A stretch of 64,000 nt of DNA from positions 1,289,672 to 1,353,671 of the forward strand of contig NZ_SNYF01000005.1 in the NCBI RefSeq assembly GCF_004362805.1. Direction: 5' to 3'. Positions 62,840-64,000 of this stretch are shown here, piece after piece. Position 1 is the first letter of the stretch. Each line of letters begins with the position of its first letter. This DNA comes from Algoriphagus boseongensis. Its GTDB lineage: Bacteria > Bacteroidota > Bacteroidia > Cytophagales > Cyclobacteriaceae. The notes beneath the pieces were generated by a model that was not told the DNA's origin, did not search any database, and worked only from the letters and a program-made list of their open reading frames with translations. The position numbers were made by a program, and so were the translations under genes.

Positions 62840-64000
62840 TCATCGAGAAAGGCTAGTACGTCATCGCGAGAAGCAAATCCATAGCTAGATTATTATAAGA
62901 AAATTTACTGCTTCGAAGCGATCTATGTTATTGGAAAAGATTGCTTTGGTTTATACGTCATCGCTAGGAGGTACGACGAAGCTATCTTTTATAGTAAGAA
63001 AGAAAAAGATTGCTTCGAGTAGGTAATGTGAACGTCAAACAAATAATCTCTACCCTACCCTCCCGCCACTGCGGGCAGGCGCAATGACGTACTGTCGTCA
63101 TCGCGCGAGGCTAGTACGTCATCGCGAGAAGCAAATCGAAAGCTAGATTATACTAAGAAAATTTACTGCTTCGAAGCGATCTTTTATTAAAAGTAAGAAA
63201 TAGATTGCTTTGGATTATACGTCATCTCGAGGAGGTACGACGAAGCGATCTTTTATGTTAGGTGATAGAAAAGATTGCTTCGGGAAGGAATGAAAAGTAA
63301 AAGAATTAGGTCTTTTTTTCTTCTCTCGCAATGACGTACTGCCGTCATCGCGCGAGGCTAGTGCGTCATCGCGAGAAGCAAATCCATAGCTAGATTATTC
63401 TAAGAAAATTTACTGCTTCGAAGCGATCTATGTTATTGGAAAAGATTGCTTTGGTTTATACGTCATCGCTAGGAGGTACGACGAAGCGATCTATTGTAGA
63501 AAGTAAGAAAAAAGATTGCTTCGGGAAGGAATGAAAAGTAAAAGAATTAGGTCTTTTTTTCTTCTCTCGCAATGACGTACTGCCGTCATCGCGCGAGGCT
63601 AGTGCGTCATCGCGAGAAGCAACTCGATAGCTTGATTATTCTAAGAAAATTTACTGCTTCGAAGCGATACATATTATTAGAAAAGATTGCTTCGGCCTTT
63701 ACGTCATCGCGAGGAGGCACGAAGAAGCGATCTTTTATAGTAAGAAAGAAAAAGATTGGTTCGGGTAGGAATGAAAAGTAAAAGAATTAGGTCTTTTTTT
63801 CTTCCCTCGCAATGACGTACTGCCGTCATCGCGCGAGGCTAGTGCGTCATCGCGAGAAGCAACTCGATAGCTTGATTATTCTAAGAAAATTTACTGCTTC
63901 GAAGCGATCTATTGTAGAAAGTAAGAAAAAAGATTGCTTCGGGAAGGAATAAAAGGGAAAAGAATTAGGTCTTTTTTTCTTCCCTCGCAATGACGGGGAT
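62840..64000. repeat. Tandem array of palindromic repeat units (at least five)
   Basis: Units begin at 62856, 63114, 63361, 63602 and 63842, with lengths of 258, 247, 241 and 240 bp; the fifth is shorter and runs to the window edge, lacking an inner block. Each unit starts CGTCATCGCGAGAAGCAA (after a G-T-A/G lead) and ends with CTCGCAATGACG, which is the reverse complement of the start, so each unit is foldback-like. Inside are TACTGCTTCGAAGCGAT, a second CGTCATCGCGAGGAGG copy and AGATTGCTTCG. Junctions form a hairpin GCAATGACG / CGTCATCGC. Elements with this core (CGTCATTGCGAGG, GAAGCAATC) are known as dispersed intergenic repeats. Coding frames within it are by-products. Confidence 0.9.

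Noticed and set aside
63572..63781. Basic 69-aa frame in the right-end repeat array
   Set aside because: Its sequence is a read-through of the palindromic repeat unit (CGTCATCGCGAGG core) and would recur in each unit; no protein family fits.
62840..64000. Array taken as CRISPR
   Set aside because: The repeat period is about 240-258 bp, whole units are repeated rather than short repeats with unique spacers, and no cas gene is near.
1..64000. tRNA, rRNA or complete insertion sequences
   Set aside because: No tRNA-like or rRNA sequence and no transposase with terminal repeats was seen in this reading.

Overview
The window looks like chromosomal DNA of a Bacteroidota bacterium, most likely of the Cyclobacteriaceae (Algoriphagus-like). 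The grounds are AT-rich DNA, promoters of the Bacteroidota form TAnnTTTG, almost no Shine-Dalgarno sequences, many proteins typical of this phylum (TonB receptor with a carboxypeptidase-like plug extension, photolyase with DUF2256 and TIGR03643 neighbours, TIGR02757, CapD-type dehydratase), and a prfB gene with a +1 programmed frameshift. The genus is inferred from general protein flavour, not from a search.

Layout. 1-6.4 kb: a cut-off secreted protein, a large MalT/LAL-type LuxR regulator, MsrB, a TIGR02757 protein, and a LysM cell-wall protein. 6.6-17.7 kb is mostly rightward housekeeping: NfeD-type membrane protease, truncated globin, lysophospholipid acyltransferase, GatC, a large membrane-TPR protein, an ABC ATPase, cobalamin adenosyltransferase, branched-chain aminotransferase, prfB and an MFS transporter. 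17.7-25.6 kb: M24 peptidase, MATE pump, NUDIX hydrolase, Lrp/AsnC regulator, a TPR lipoprotein-like secreted protein, and a photolyase cluster (DUF2256, photolyase, TIGR03643).

25.7-31.1 kb is a sulfur/sulfide module: rhodanese, a 92-aa membrane protein, a fatty acid hydroxylase-family protein, TauE/SafE exporter, universal stress protein, Crp/Fnr regulator and type II sulfide:quinone oxidoreductase. Four promoters here (rhodanese, tauE, crp, sqr) each carry a GTGA-N6-TCAC-like palindrome centred 29.5-30.5 bp upstream of the -7 box. The Crp/Fnr protein has the recognition-helix residues expected for GTGA half-sites and a Cys-Cys pair in its sensor domain. I read this as a previously unlabelled, self-contained sulfide-responsive regulon; it is the best candidate for a new system in the window.

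31.2-40.7 kb holds two adjacent giant leftward genes (1401 and 1760 aa) that I do not recognise. 41-46.6 kb is an iron-uptake block: TonB receptor of the haem/haemoglobin type, a lipoprotein, FeoA, FeoB and a 38-aa FeoB-associated Cys-rich membrane protein. 46.7-56.7 kb: flippase, stress protein, an ECF sigma/putative anti-sigma/CpxP-like trio, MscL, oligopeptidase B-type peptidase, an exonuclease-GIY-YIG fusion and a COG2509 flavoprotein. 56.8-62 kb is a leftward glycan-priming set (CapD/PglF-like dehydratase, PglC-like transferase, PglE-like aminotransferase, WecA/MraY-like transferase). The right end is a small GIY-YIG nuclease gene followed by a tandem array of roughly 240-258-bp palindromic repeat units running to the window edge.
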